Positions 26,455-36,103 of a DNA stretch of 64,000 nucleotides are shown one piece after another. The stretch comes from Pseudomonas alliivorans (GTDB taxonomy: Bacteria; Pseudomonadota; Gammaproteobacteria; Pseudomonadales; Pseudomonadaceae). Position numbers and translations under genes: made by a program. Location of the stretch: assembly GCF_017826695.1 (NCBI RefSeq), contig NZ_JAFFZW010000001.1, forward strand, positions 682,001 to 746,000, read 5' to 3'. The notes under the pieces were generated by a model, which had not been told where the DNA came from, ran no database searches, and worked only from the letters and a program-made list of their open reading frames with translations. The stretch's first letter is position 1. Every line of letters starts with the position of its first letter.

Positions 26455-27696
26455 ATGTCGATCAATAAGGCTTTTTGCTTAATCAGTACTTGTGCACTGA
26501 CGTACCCATTGTTGGCCTCGGCGGATTTCATTGCCGATAGCAAGGCCAGCATGGAGTTGCGCAACTTCTATTTCAATCGGGACTTTCGTAACGGACCGCC
26601 GACCGCTCAGCGGGACTCGGCGAAGGAATGGGCGCAAGGGGCGCTGTTCAGGGTCGAGTCCGGTTACACCGCCGGTACGGTGGGGTTCGGTCTCGATGCG
26701 CTTGGCATGCTGGGCCTGAAGCTGGACGGTGGGGACGGATCAGGCGGCACGGGGCTGCTTCCTGCTGACCTCAGCTCCAGAAACGGCCGTGGCTCGCAGG
26801 ACGAATACTCGAAACTTGAGTTGACGGCGAAGGCGAAAGTTTCCGAGACGATACTCAGGGTCGGCTCTCTGGCGTTTCGCAGTCCGGTGGTGTCGAGCAA
26901 TGACACGCGCCTGTTACCCGCCACTTTCGAAGGTGCAATGCTGACGTCGAAAGATATCAGCAATCTCAGCCTGCAGGGTGGCAAGCTGGAACAGATCAAG
27001 TTCAACAGCTCCTCTAACTATCAGGACTTCACCGGCAACCGCATTGGCGGTACCAGTGATGACTTTACTTTTGGCGGTGGCACTTACAGTTTTAGCAAGA
27101 CGCTGAGCACCAGTCTGTATTACGGCAATCTGGAGAATGTTTATCGGCAGTACTACGGTGGCGTTGTTTACGAGATTCCGCTTGCGGATCGTCAGTCACT
27201 GAAGTTTGACCTGCGTTATTCGAAAAGTACCGAGGACGGTAACTTTCGTCACCTCGACAACCGCGCTGCCAACGGGCAGGTGTCCTACACGCTGGGCAGC
27301 AGCGTGTTCATGGCCGCGTATCAGCGCATGAGCGGCGACGATCCGTTTCCTTATATTGCCAACTCCGATCCGTATCTGGTGAACTTCGTTCAGATCAACG
27401 ACTTCGCCAACACGCAGGAAAAGTCCTGGCAGTTGCGCTACGACTACAACTTTGTCGCACTGGGCATTCCCGGACTGACGTTCATGTCCCGCTATGTCAG
27501 CGGCGATAACGCTCTGGTTGCAGGCAGTAATACGGGCAAGGAGTGGGAACGCAACACTGATCTGGCATACGTCATCCAGAGTGGCTCGTTGAAGAATGTG
27601 GGCCTCAGGCTCAGGAACGCCACGGTCCGTTCCAACTTCGGCAACGATCTGGATGAAACGCGTTTGATCGTGAGTTACACACTGCCGTTGTGGTGA
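26455..27696 (+). CDS. OprD-family outer membrane porin
   Basis: A 413-residue protein with a signal peptide (MSINKAFCLISTCALTYPLLASA) followed by the OprD start DFIADSKASMELRNFYFNRDFR, the conserved KEWAQGALFRVESGYT, and alternating beta strands ending in LIVSYTLPLW with a C-terminal aromatic. OprD porins let amino acids, peptides or carboxylates cross the outer membrane. ATG 26455 is preferred over ATG 26446 because GGAG at 26441-26444 is too close to the latter. It follows the pxp operon by 150 bases and a hairpin; its substrate may be the compound used by that operon, which is inference from position. Confidence 0.92.
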   Translation: MSINKAFCLISTCALTYPLLASADFIADSKASMELRNFYFNRDFRNGPPTAQRDSAKEWAQGALFRVESGYTAGTVGFGLDALGMLGLKLDGGDGSGGTGLLPADLSSRNGRGSQDEYSKLELTAKAKVSETILRVGSLAFRSPVVSSNDTRLLPATFEGAMLTSKDISNLSLQGGKLEQIKFNSSSNYQDFTGNRIGGTSDDFTFGGGTYSFSKTLSTSLYYGNLENVYRQYYGGVVYEIPLADRQSLKFDLRYSKSTEDGNFRHLDNRAANGQVSYTLGSSVFMAAYQRMSGDDPFPYIANSDPYLVNFVQINDFANTQEKSWQLRYDYNFVALGIPGLTFMSRYVSGDNALVAGSNTGKEWERNTDLAYVIQSGSLKNVGLRLRNATVRSNFGNDLDETRLIVSYTLPLW

Positions 27697-27991
27697 CGGA
27701 TTGTCGGAAAGATAACGTCCTGTAAAAACACCAGGCTGTGGAAGGCGGCTTGATCGTTCGAAGCACCGGGAGCCGGGGCATCGCGCGCTGGGCCACAGCC
27801 AGACTGACCTCAACTACGCGGCTTACGAATACGCACAAGCCTGGCGCACTGCTTTCAAGCACCCGGCGGTTCTTTGTGCTGCAAGAGGAATGCATATGAA
27901 AGCCGTGCAGTTGAAATCCACGTCATACCCCGACAGAATCGCGCCCCGATCCGGCCCGTGCGTGCGGACGTTTTGATGAAAGGGGTTGTCG

Positions 27992-28687
27992 TTGAACGAA
28001 CAGACATTGTCCGTGCGCCTGGAGCGCGTGGCAGCGCACGTGCCCGCCGATGCGCGGCTGGCCGATATCGGTTCGGATCACGGCTATCTGCCGGTGGCAC
28101 TGATGCGTCGTGGCGTGGTTGCTGCTGCGGTTGCGGGCGAAGTCGCTGTCACGCCGTTTTACTCGGCCCAGCGCGTTGTGCGTGAAAACGGGTTTGAACA
28201 ACGGATCACTGTGCGCCTGGCCAATGGTCTTGCAGCCATCGAGCCGGACGACGGCATTACCGCGATCAGCCTGTGCGGCATGGGCGGCGAGACCATTCGC
28301 GACATCCTCGACGCTGGCAAAGCACGTTTGAGCGGCACTGAGTTGCTCATCATGCAGCCCAACGGTGGCGAGCAACCGTTGCGCCAATGGCTGATGGACA
28401 ACGGTTACCGCATCGTCTGTGAAGAAGTGCTGCGTGAGAACCGCTTCGACTATGAAATCATCATCGCCGAGCGCACCGGCCCGGTGACCTACACCGCAGA
28501 AGAGCTGTACTTCGGCCCGTTACAACTGCAGACACGCAGCCCGGCATTCCTGGCCAAGTGGCAGCGTTTGCTGCAGCAGCGGCAGAAAACCCTGACCAGT
28601 TTCGCCCGTGCAAAACAGGGCGTGCCTGAAGAGAAGTTGCAGGAGATCGAGCGGCAGATTCGCTGGATCACTGAGCTGTTGGCTTAG
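27992..28687 (+). CDS. trmK: tRNA (adenine(22)-N1)-methyltransferase TrmK
   Basis: A 231-residue class I methyltransferase of the TrmK family: LSVRLERVAAHVP, SAM-binding LADIGSDHGYLPVALM, ISLCGMGGETIRDIL, the conserved LIMQPNGGEQPLRQWL, and RFDYEIIIAE. It methylates N1 of A22 in tRNA using S-adenosylmethionine. The start is TTG 27992, with AAAGGGG seven to thirteen bases upstream; TTG 27986 sits too close to that site. The preceding 295 bases (27697-27991) show no gene. Its stop overlaps by four bases the stop of the opposing transporter gene. Confidence 0.88.
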   Translation: MNEQTLSVRLERVAAHVPADARLADIGSDHGYLPVALMRRGVVAAAVAGEVAVTPFYSAQRVVRENGFEQRITVRLANGLAAIEPDDGITAISLCGMGGETIRDILDAGKARLSGTELLIMQPNGGEQPLRQWLMDNGYRIVCEEVLRENRFDYEIIIAERTGPVTYTAEELYFGPLQLQTRSPAFLAKWQRLLQQRQKTLTSFARAKQGVPEEKLQEIERQIRWITELLA

Positions 28688-29526
28688 AGCCCAAGACAAA
28701 TGGCCCCGGCCGCCACCAGTCCGCAAACAGCCCAGCGCTTCGTACTCATCTCTTCGCCCAGAAACATCTTCCCGATCAGCGCCGCGAACACCACGCTGGT
28801 CTCGCGCAAGGCCGACACGCCGCCCATGGCGCCTGACTGCATGGCCCAGATGACAATGCCGTAGGCGGCGATGGACACCAGCCCGCCGAGTGCCGAGGAG
28901 CTGACGGCAGACGGGTGCTTTTTCAAGGACGCGGCCAGTTCGTTGATCCCGCGGCTCGCCACAAACAACAACGGCATCGCCCAGAACGACATGAACATCC
29001 AGGCGGTGTAGGCCAGCGCCTGACCCTCCGATTGCCGCACGCCGATGCCGTCGATCACGGTGTAGAGCGCGATCAGCACGCCTGTGGCAAGTGCCGCAAG
29101 CACGCCGGAGCGGGAGACATGCCGGTCAAGGAAGGCGAGCGTAAGAATGCCGCCCGATATCATGACAATCCCCAGAACATGCACAACGCTTAGCGTTTCG
29201 TTGGCGAACAGTGCGGCCCCGAGGGTGACGAGCAGGGGCGAGGAACCCCGGGCGATCGGGTAGGCCACTGCCAGATCACTGTTGCGATACGAGCGCACCA
29301 GACTGATGTTGTAGACGATGTGCACCAGCCCGGAGGCGATCAGATAGGGCCAGGCTCCGGCCGCTGGCAAGGGCAGTATCACGACCGCGACGGTCGACAC
29401 GGACGCGATCATGATGCCCATCCAGGCCATGGACAGATGGCGGTCGCGGTTGCCGTGCAGCATCGCGTTCCAGCCTGCATGAAGCACGGCAGCGAGTAGA
29501 ACCAGACCGCCTGCGTAACTGAGCAT
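28684..29526 (-). CDS. EamA-family (DMT) transporter
   Basis: A 280-residue protein with ten predicted membrane segments in two EamA halves (first half LVLLAAVLHAGWNAM through SGGILTLAFL; second half GVLAALATGVLIALYTV through CGLVAAGAICLGL). Members of this superfamily export metabolites such as amino acids or nucleosides from the cytoplasm. The substrate is not predictable. It is divergent from a LysR gene with 135 bases between starts, a common regulator-exporter arrangement. Confidence 0.88.
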   Translation of the reverse strand: MLSYAGGLVLLAAVLHAGWNAMLHGNRDRHLSMAWMGIMIASVSTVAVVILPLPAAGAWPYLIASGLVHIVYNISLVRSYRNSDLAVAYPIARGSSPLLVTLGAALFANETLSVVHVLGIVMISGGILTLAFLDRHVSRSGVLAALATGVLIALYTVIDGIGVRQSEGQALAYTAWMFMSFWAMPLLFVASRGINELAASLKKHPSAVSSSALGGLVSIAAYGIVIWAMQSGAMGGVSALRETSVVFAALIGKMFLGEEMSTKRWAVCGLVAAGAICLGL

Positions 29527-29661
29527 GGTGTTTTCCGAGTCGGCAGTGCGAAGGAGGCGCCAGAAGCAAAGGCAGTGTTTATCTGCTCGGCAAAATATCT
29601 ATCTTGGTACCGCCTGACAAACCAGATAAATTGGCTGCTCACGTTAGCGTAGCTATTGCGA

Positions 29662-30549
29662 ATGAAACGAGAATTGCCCCCGCTCAATGCATTGCGCGCT
29701 TTCGAGGCGGCTGGCCGTCTGGGCAGTTTCAAGGAGGCCGCAGCCGAACTGCATGTCACGTCCGGAGCGATCAGTCAGAGTGTTCGTCTGCTCGAGGACT
29801 GGCTGGGTTCTGCATTGTTCGAACGACACAATCGTCGGGTGATTCTGACCACAGCTGCCAGAGCCTATCTTGCTGAGATCGGGCCGCTGCTGGAGCGGAT
29901 CGCACTGGTGACAGCGAGGTTCGGCTTGCCTGATCCGGCCCCTCGTACGTTGCTGGTGAACGCGCTTGCGACCTTCACGTTGCGCTGGCTGGTGCCGCGA
30001 CTTGATGCGTTTCGCGCCAGTCATCCGGGCATCGATGTGCAGGTGCACACCTCGAACAAGTCCGTGGAAAGTCTGAAGGAGCCTTACGATCTCATCATTC
30101 GGGGTGGGCCGGACACACTTTATGGCTATCGGACCCGGGTATTCCTGCGTGAAGACAGAATTCCTGTGTGTAGCCCGGCGCTTCTGAAGCGACTGCCGTT
30201 GAATACCCCCGAGGACCTGAGACGCCACACGCTGTTACATACCTCGAGCCTGCCAAGGCTGTGGCCGGACTGGCTGGCGAGTGCCAGTATCCCTGCGTTG
30301 AAGCCAGCCGCAGGTGTGGTGTTCGACCATTTCTATCTGACCTTGCAGGCTGCCATCGATGGGTTGGGCATCGCGATGGGGCCCGCCGCGCTGGTTGCCA
30401 GCGACCTGCAGGCCGGGCGGCTGGTGATGCCTTTTACCGGGCCGCGCCTTAAGTCGCGCAGCTACTGCGCCTACGTGCCCGACGAAAAACTGGCCGATGA
30501 AACGGTGCAGCTGTTCTGTTCATGGCTTGAGGGGCAGGGTGATGGCTGA
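29662..30549 (+). CDS. LysR-family regulator, GcvA-like
   Basis: A 295-residue protein with the GcvA-group N-terminus LPPLNALRAFEAAGRLGSFKEAAAELHVTSGAISQSVRLLEDWLG and LFERHNRRVILT, then an effector domain (RTLLVNALATFTLRWLVPRL, SVESLKEPYDLIIRGG). ATG 29662 is chosen; a TTG two codons earlier is possible. It is divergent from the EamA exporter gene and likely controls it. Confidence 0.9.
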   Translation: MKRELPPLNALRAFEAAGRLGSFKEAAAELHVTSGAISQSVRLLEDWLGSALFERHNRRVILTTAARAYLAEIGPLLERIALVTARFGLPDPAPRTLLVNALATFTLRWLVPRLDAFRASHPGIDVQVHTSNKSVESLKEPYDLIIRGGPDTLYGYRTRVFLREDRIPVCSPALLKRLPLNTPEDLRRHTLLHTSSLPRLWPDWLASASIPALKPAAGVVFDHFYLTLQAAIDGLGIAMGPAALVASDLQAGRLVMPFTGPRLKSRSYCAYVPDEKLADETVQLFCSWLEGQGDG

Positions 30550-30774
30550 GGGTTTCCGCTATCGGGCAGGGAAACTATAGCCTTACAGTGATGTTGGACG
30601 TCGTAATGGGCTGAGGATCCCAGTTCGACTGATCATTGTCGGATGACATGGATACGACGCGTTTGCTCCGCCCCAGCAAAGTTGCCGACTTGATTGGAGT
30701 TTTTTAGAGAACCTGATGTATCCTCTACTTGAGACAGTGAGTCCACTGCTGACAAGTATACGGAGATACGGGGA

Positions 30775-32478
30775 ATGTCAGGGTTTGATTTTTTTTATTC
30801 GACAGATTTTGATTTTGATTCGATCGACGGTATCCATCTACTACAAGACCATGTCGGTACTTCCTATCCCCAACCGTGGGATGATTATAACTACACAGTG
30901 ACGTTTCAGGTTCATCGCGTGGTGGCGGGTGTGCGTGAGCCGTTGGGCCGAACCAAAATCTTGGTGAAAGATTACAAGAATACATCCGATTATTTCTTGT
31001 TATCCACAGATCAAGTCGGCCGCAGTCGCCGAATCACAGATCTTCTGAATCCACAGAACGTCGTCTCGTTAGCGTCGGATATAGACTACTATCGTCGAGT
31101 GGGGCTGCGGCTTAAAACAGAGGCGGTGGAGTACCTGCGCAAAATATGTGACGGAAGCTACAACTACGATAGTTATAAGAACTATTCTGCATGGGGTGGT
31201 TTTGATTCGTCACTTTTTCGAAGCAGTATGGCCAAGGCTATTCTGAAAAAAGGACACCAGATAGCGCTGGGTAGCTACGAGGCGCAAGACAGTTTTTCGT
31301 TTTCTCTCGGCGGGCTGACAGACTGTTTTGATGTATTGAATTTTAACTTTGATAACGGAAGAACGTTAGGTCCGACAAATATAAATCTTCTGGTTGGACG
31401 TAACGGCGTTGGCAAAAGCCATATATTGCGGCATTTAGTGGATACCCTGACAGGCGTTAGACAGCATACAGAAAGCTGGCCTTTTTTTCACAAGGTTGTC
31501 GTGGCTGCCTATTCGCCTTTTGAGTCTTTCAAAACAGAGAGCGAACTCTCCATCGCGCTGGGAGCTGAAGCCTCGCCGCCACGTGAGACCTCCCCGGAAA
31601 ATGAGCTGGCGTCCAAAGATGAGCAAGAGCGTCGTCGCCGTCTTGTTAACGAGTATGTCTATTTAGGGTTCAGGGACCCCAAGGGTACGTTTTCACTTGA
31701 GTGGCCCAAGGAAAGCAGCGCTCGAGCGGTGCACCGGATTCTTCAATACGATATGGAAAATCAGTGGTCCGCCGTTGGTCGTTTCAATTTGCTGTTCCAG
31801 ACGTTAAAGAGATCAATAGAATTTGACGCCATTGAGCTTAACGCTTCGGGTGGAGAGTCGATTGTACTTAAAGAAAAAGATGATGCGTTGAGAAATGAGC
31901 TGGCGGGCAGAGGAGATTTGGATTATGCACGAGGCATTCGTTTTCTCAACGACGGTGAGGTGGTGTCGCTTAGTTCGGGACAAACCATTTATTCTTATCT
32001 GTTGCCCAGCCTGGTGGCAGAGGTCGATGGAGAGAGCCTATTAATACTTGATGAGCCGGAGCTTTACCTTCATCCCGCAATGGAAGTGGGCCTGCTTGAT
32101 ATGCTTAAGCAGCTGCTTATAGCGACCAAGTCAAATGCTATTATCGCTACGCATTCATCCATTTTGGCAAGGGAGGTTGAACAATCCGGCATTTCCATAC
32201 TGCGTAAGGTCAACGGGCGCACAGAGGTATCCAGGCCCAGTGTTGAGACATTTGGTCAAACGGTCGAAGTCATTATGGGGTTGGCATTCGATGATTACGA
32301 AATACGCAAGCCCTATGAGGATGCACTCGATATTGCGGTGAAAACGTTTAGCAGTCCCGAAGCTGCGTTGGAAAAACTAGGGCCGGATGTGGGGGATGAA
32401 GCACTGGCTTACTTGACAGCAAAAGTTGAAGACGATGAGGATGGGGCGGACATTGAAATTGAGCGGAGAGCGGAATGA
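30775..32478 (+). CDS. AAA/ABC-type ATPase of a Septu-like (PtuA-like) defence pair
   Basis: A 567-residue ATPase. Walker A GRNGVGKS is at residues 208-215, an ABC-type signature SLSSGQ at 398-403, Walker B SLLILDEPEL at 421-430 with catalytic Glu427, and the switch His in IIATHSS (His460). This set is that of the RecF/SMC-like AAA15/AAA21 ATPases used in anti-phage systems. Residues 1 to about 175 form an extra N-terminal region rich in Tyr/Asp that I do not recognise. The C-terminus is very acidic (VEDDEDGADIEIE). The gene is AT-richer than its flanks and overlaps the downstream HNH gene (ATGA). In Septu and the retron Ec78 effector, PtuA-type ATPases partner PtuB-type HNH nucleases. GGAG lies upstream of ATG 30775. 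Confidence 0.85.
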   Translation: MSGFDFFYSTDFDFDSIDGIHLLQDHVGTSYPQPWDDYNYTVTFQVHRVVAGVREPLGRTKILVKDYKNTSDYFLLSTDQVGRSRRITDLLNPQNVVSLASDIDYYRRVGLRLKTEAVEYLRKICDGSYNYDSYKNYSAWGGFDSSLFRSSMAKAILKKGHQIALGSYEAQDSFSFSLGGLTDCFDVLNFNFDNGRTLGPTNINLLVGRNGVGKSHILRHLVDTLTGVRQHTESWPFFHKVVVAAYSPFESFKTESELSIALGAEASPPRETSPENELASKDEQERRRRLVNEYVYLGFRDPKGTFSLEWPKESSARAVHRILQYDMENQWSAVGRFNLLFQTLKRSIEFDAIELNASGGESIVLKEKDDALRNELAGRGDLDYARGIRFLNDGEVVSLSSGQTIYSYLLPSLVAEVDGESLLILDEPELYLHPAMEVGLLDMLKQLLIATKSNAIIATHSSILAREVEQSGISILRKVNGRTEVSRPSVETFGQTVEVIMGLAFDDYEIRKPYEDALDIAVKTFSSPEAALEKLGPDVGDEALAYLTAKVEDDEDGADIEIERRAE

Positions 32479-33353
32479 AATACCTCTCTTCACTGCGAGT
32501 CAGAACAGATTGTGCTTGGCTGGATCAAGCAATTTTTTCAGAAAAAGACAATGCAAAGTTATTGTATTATCTGAAATTTACCCTGCGTGAGCATTATCGG
32601 AAGTTTGACGCTGTCATTGATGATTATAAAACGGCGCCGACGCCTTCCCGGATAGATCTAACCGCTCAGGTCCTGAAGGAGTTTTATTTAAATCCGCCTG
32701 CAGCACTTCGTGGAAGCTTTAAGTTGCGTCGCGCTGATCACCAGCTTGACGAGTGCCCTTATTGTGGGTATCCGTCCCCTCCCGAGACGTTGGACCACTT
32801 CATACCTAAAGAGAAGTGGCCTGAATTCGCGATATTCTCAAACAACCTGGTTCCCCAATGCCGTGATTGTGCGCCTATTAAAGGGCACCGCTATTATTGC
32901 AGTAATAAGCGGCAGGCTCTGTTTCTTCATCCCATGTACAGTGCAGCACTGTCGGCGGTTCGCTTTGATGTTGATATAACAATTGAGCATGAAAAGCCAT
33001 TGTTTAAGCCTCGCTTCAGCATTGAAAAGTCTACCAGTGAAGAGGATGCCAATCGAATAAAATTGCACTTGAGTTCTTTGAAAGTGCCGAAGCGGATTGT
33101 GGCGTATTGCGAACACCAGTATAAGCGATGGGGGCGACTGGTTCGCGAAAAGGGTTGTAATATTAAAAAGTCTTTTGAAACCCGCCTAGAGGAGTATGGA
33201 GGTCATGCTGACGCCAGTAACTGGGCGGCGGCTTTTTATTTAGGGGTGCTGAGCAGTCCTGAAGTGATAGAGAGTCTTCAAGGCGATTTTCATCAGAAAC
33301 CGTCATCTTTTCCTGAATGTACACTGCCGCTTATGCTTGATGAAGATGGATGA
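32475..33353 (+). CDS. HNH endonuclease of the Septu-like pair (PtuB-like)
   Basis: A 292-residue protein with a zinc-ribbon HNH core: CPYC (Cys94, Cys97), LDHF with catalytic His108, Asn123/Asn124 in FSNNLVPQC, and CRDC (Cys129, Cys132). Residues 1-90 and 165-292 are helical and lack recognisable motifs. It is translationally coupled to the ATPase gene by a 4-base overlap, and both share low GC. The pair is expected to act as ATPase-controlled nuclease against phage or plasmid DNA in the cytoplasm. No toxin-antitoxin, retron or methylase genes are next to it, so it seems to be a two-gene system. Confidence 0.85.
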   Translation: MKYLSSLRVRTDCAWLDQAIFSEKDNAKLLYYLKFTLREHYRKFDAVIDDYKTAPTPSRIDLTAQVLKEFYLNPPAALRGSFKLRRADHQLDECPYCGYPSPPETLDHFIPKEKWPEFAIFSNNLVPQCRDCAPIKGHRYYCSNKRQALFLHPMYSAALSAVRFDVDITIEHEKPLFKPRFSIEKSTSEEDANRIKLHLSSLKVPKRIVAYCEHQYKRWGRLVREKGCNIKKSFETRLEEYGGHADASNWAAAFYLGVLSSPEVIESLQGDFHQKPSSFPECTLPLMLDEDG

Positions 33354-33463
33354 TCTTGGTTTACGTGAGGCCTGAATTTTTATAGAGCTGTAGCCCCAGC
33401 GTGCTATGACTTTCTGGCAATCAGAGGAATGCAGGAGCAGGAGCGATTATGCTGACGCCCGCG

Positions 33464-34168
33464 TCAGCAGCTCTCGCCCCGGACGTTGCACGGCAGTACC
33501 TCCAGCGCACGCCACTCCTTGATCATCTGGCGGCGGTTGCGTGTGTAGCGTTCGGTCAGGACGTGCGCTTCTGTAATATCGTCCATGTTGATAATCCGGT
33601 ACTTGCCGTCGCCTTCGCACCATGCCGCCAGATGACGTCTGGATTCGATAAAACCGAGCATGATCGGCCAGATGGTCTGCGGATCCCTGGGCGTATGTTC
33701 GATCGAAAGCGTGATGCTCAGCTTGCACTGATCACGCAGCGCACGGCGTATTTCGCTCAGGTCGATGCTGGATGACACACTGAAAGGTGTGCTGATGTAG
33801 AACGTCTCGTCGTCCAGCGTCGGCCGCATTTCCACTGGCAGAACGGCACTGATCTTGGCCAGAGCGTTTTTCACGGCGAAGGCGAATTTGTCGTCGGTCT
33901 GGCGGCTGACCCACTGCGCACCCATCATCAGCGCCTGAATTTCCTCCTCCGTGAACGACAGCGGAGGCAGCAGAAAACCGGGTTTGAGGATGTACCCCAG
34001 GCCCGGTTCGCCATCGATGTCGGCCCCCATGCCTTGCAGCGTTGCGACGTCGCGGCGGATGGTGCGCAGCGAGACGCCCAGTTCCTGCGCAAGAGACGCG
34101 CCTGAGACGGTTCTGCGATGTCGGCGAAGCGCTTGCATCAATTCAAACAAACGATGACTTCTGGCCAT
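33464..34168 (-). CDS. YafY-type regulator (HTH_11 plus WYL domain)
   Basis: A 234-residue protein with N-terminal winged HTH (RLFELMQALRRHRRTVSGASLAQELGVSLRTIRRDVATLQGMGADI) and a C-terminal WYL-like ligand domain (CKLSITLSIEHTPRDPQTIWPIMLGFIESRRHLAAWCEGDGKYR). Such proteins are usually repressors or activators sensing small ligands or nucleic acid. It begins two bases after the stop of the oxidoreductase gene on the same strand, so the two form an operon. It is convergent with the HNH nuclease gene (110 bases between the ends); a link with the defence pair is not supported. Confidence 0.88.
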   Translation of the reverse strand: MARSHRLFELMQALRRHRRTVSGASLAQELGVSLRTIRRDVATLQGMGADIDGEPGLGYILKPGFLLPPLSFTEEEIQALMMGAQWVSRQTDDKFAFAVKNALAKISAVLPVEMRPTLDDETFYISTPFSVSSSIDLSEIRRALRDQCKLSITLSIEHTPRDPQTIWPIMLGFIESRRHLAAWCEGDGKYRIINMDDITEAHVLTERYTRNRRQMIKEWRALEVLPCNVRGESC

Positions 34169-34170
34169 GC

Positions 34171-35103
34171 CTACTCCATCGCGATGACACCTTTGCCACC
34201 GAGTTTGCGTCGTTGTTCAATGTCGGTGATCAGGTTGATCGCGCTGCTCAAGGGAACCACTTCACCCACCGGAATCCTGAATCTGCCCAGGCTGGCGGCT
34301 TCGGCCAGCTTATCCAGAATCTCCACGCGTGGCGAACCTATGATGGGCTTCAGCCTGCGGTCGAAGAGGGCACGTATGAATTTGCCGGGGCCGGGGTTCA
34401 GGTCAAGGAATACGCCGCCGGATCGCAACATCGACAGGCCTTGCGATACGCTCAGTGTGGAAGCGGTGTCCAGCACCCCATCAAAACGGGTGCTGATGGC
34501 TGAAACAGGCGTCGTCCGATAATCGTAAACCGCATCCACACCCAGTGCCTTGGCCTTCTGGATATCCTTGGCGCTGCAACTGCCCGAGACCGTGGCACCG
34601 AAATAACGCGCGATCTGCACAGCCGCTTCGCCGACGCCTCCCGAGCAGCCATTGATGAACACATGCTGGCCGGCCTGCAGCTTTGCCTTGTCGACCAGTC
34701 CGTTCCAGGCCGTGATACCCGGCGTACCAATGCAGGCGGCATCCTCGAACGAGAGCGAGTCGGGCTTTTTGGCCAGAAAGGCTTCCCTGGTCACGACGGC
34801 CTGAGCAAACGCGCCGCTTTCCTTGAAGCGCGCCAGCCCCAGCACTGCATCGCCCACCTTGAGCCTGGTGACATTCGCGCCGACTGCGATGACGGTGCCT
34901 GAGAAGTCCATGCCCATGGCGCGCGGGAACGCTTTGCCCGTCACGATCTTCATCGCCCCATTGCGCAGTTTCCAGTCGATCGGGTTGATGGCGGCGTACT
35001 TGACCTGCACCGCCACTTCGTCCTTTCCGGGGCTGGGCAGCTCGAAGTCTTCGAGCCGCATTAACTCCGGACCGCCGTACTTGCTGTATTGAATGCGTTT
35101 CAT
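34171..35103 (-). CDS. Zinc-independent MDR-family NAD(P)H:quinone oxidoreductase
   Basis: A 310-residue medium-chain dehydrogenase/reductase: MKRIQYSKYGGPELMRLEDFELP, IDWKLRNGAMKI, MGMDFSGTVIAVG, and the cofactor loop VFINGCSGGVGEAAVQIARYFGA. The structural zinc cysteines of alcohol dehydrogenases are absent, as in quinone oxidoreductases. It probably reduces quinones or enones with NADPH in the cytoplasm. First gene of an operon with the YafY-type regulator, which may respond to the enzyme's substrate. Confidence 0.9.
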   Translation of the reverse strand: MKRIQYSKYGGPELMRLEDFELPSPGKDEVAVQVKYAAINPIDWKLRNGAMKIVTGKAFPRAMGMDFSGTVIAVGANVTRLKVGDAVLGLARFKESGAFAQAVVTREAFLAKKPDSLSFEDAACIGTPGITAWNGLVDKAKLQAGQHVFINGCSGGVGEAAVQIARYFGATVSGSCSAKDIQKAKALGVDAVYDYRTTPVSAISTRFDGVLDTASTLSVSQGLSMLRSGGVFLDLNPGPGKFIRALFDRRLKPIIGSPRVEILDKLAEAASLGRFRIPVGEVVPLSSAINLITDIEQRRKLGGKGVIAME

Positions 35104-35200
35104 GAGATGTCTTCCCCGGTGAATGTGGGGACGACACTACACAGCGACAGGGACAGTTTTTGTCACCATGGTGGGCGGGCTGTCGACGCATCAATGATGT

Positions 35201-35947
35201 TCACTGCGGTGCCGGCTGCGTGTACCTTCGCTGAATACGCTCCAGTTCACCTGACTGACGCAGGGTTTCCAGTGCGCTGGACCAGGAGTCAACCACATCG
35301 TCTTCACAATCGCGGCTGAAGGCGATGTACAGCGATGAACGATACAGTTCGATAGGTATTTGCCGCAGGGTTCCGGGAGCGATGTTCAGTTGTCGGCTCT
35401 GGTAGGCAACGCCTGCATCGGTATCGCCGATGATGATTGCAGTGCGGTCGCTCAGCAGCATTCGGTAGAGCTGTACGCTTTCGGTGGCGCTTTTGTCGAG
35501 GTTTTTGAAGCCCAGTGACTGCAGCATATCGGGCAGCAGACCTGCGTGCCGGGTGGTGATCTGCGGCGCATGCAGCAGTTGTTCGAGAGAGGTGACCGGT
35601 GGTGCGGCTGCCAATTGATAAGGGTGTATCGCCTCTTCCAGGATAGGGCCGACCCATTTGTACACATGCTCGCGCTCCGGCGTGCGAAACATTGAGTACA
35701 TGATTGTTCTCGGTCGCATCTTCAATATGAGACTCGCCCTCATGCTGGGCGCCAGCACGATGGTGAGATCGTGGCCGGTGACCTTCATGATGGCCCGGAC
35801 AATCTCGGTGGTCATGCCGGTAATCTGACCATTCTCTGAATAGTTGTAAGGCGGCCATTCTTCCGTCACGACCTGGTAGTGGTCGGCTCTGGCTGGTGCG
35901 CTGAGCAACAGACACAACAGCACCGAAATCAGTGTCGAATAATTCAC
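35201..35947 (-). CDS. Periplasmic family 3 solute-binding-like protein
   Basis: A 248-residue protein. GTG 35947 gives a good signal peptide (MNYSTLISVLLCLLLSAPARA), followed by the family 3 start HYQVVTEEWPPYNYSENGQITGMTTEIVRAIMKV. The longer frame to 36094 is not protein-like before this point. There is no permease or ATPase gene nearby, so it may be an orphan binding protein or a sensor-like periplasmic protein, a common type in Pseudomonas. The ligand is probably an amino acid or related small molecule. Confidence 0.8.
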   Translation of the reverse strand: MNYSTLISVLLCLLLSAPARADHYQVVTEEWPPYNYSENGQITGMTTEIVRAIMKVTGHDLTIVLAPSMRASLILKMRPRTIMYSMFRTPEREHVYKWVGPILEEAIHPYQLAAAPPVTSLEQLLHAPQITTRHAGLLPDMLQSLGFKNLDKSATESVQLYRMLLSDRTAIIIGDTDAGVAYQSRQLNIAPGTLRQIPIELYRSSLYIAFSRDCEDDVVDSWSSALETLRQSGELERIQRRYTQPAPQ

Positions 35948-36103
35948 ATGACCTGCCTGATGGGCTGTTCGATCATTCAGAACGAATGAGCAGTCGAGTG
36001 CAGCATAGACCCGGCCGCCTGGTCTGGAGCCCAACGGGCGAGAAAATGTGCAGTTCGATTCTATCCATCGGCCTCTGATAGGTCGTGGCGTCACACAGGC
36101 ATG

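Noticed and set aside
33464..34168. YafY/WYL regulator as third component of the ATPase/HNH defence pair
   Set aside because: WYL regulators do occur with defence systems, but this gene is convergent with the pair and forms an operon with a quinone oxidoreductase.
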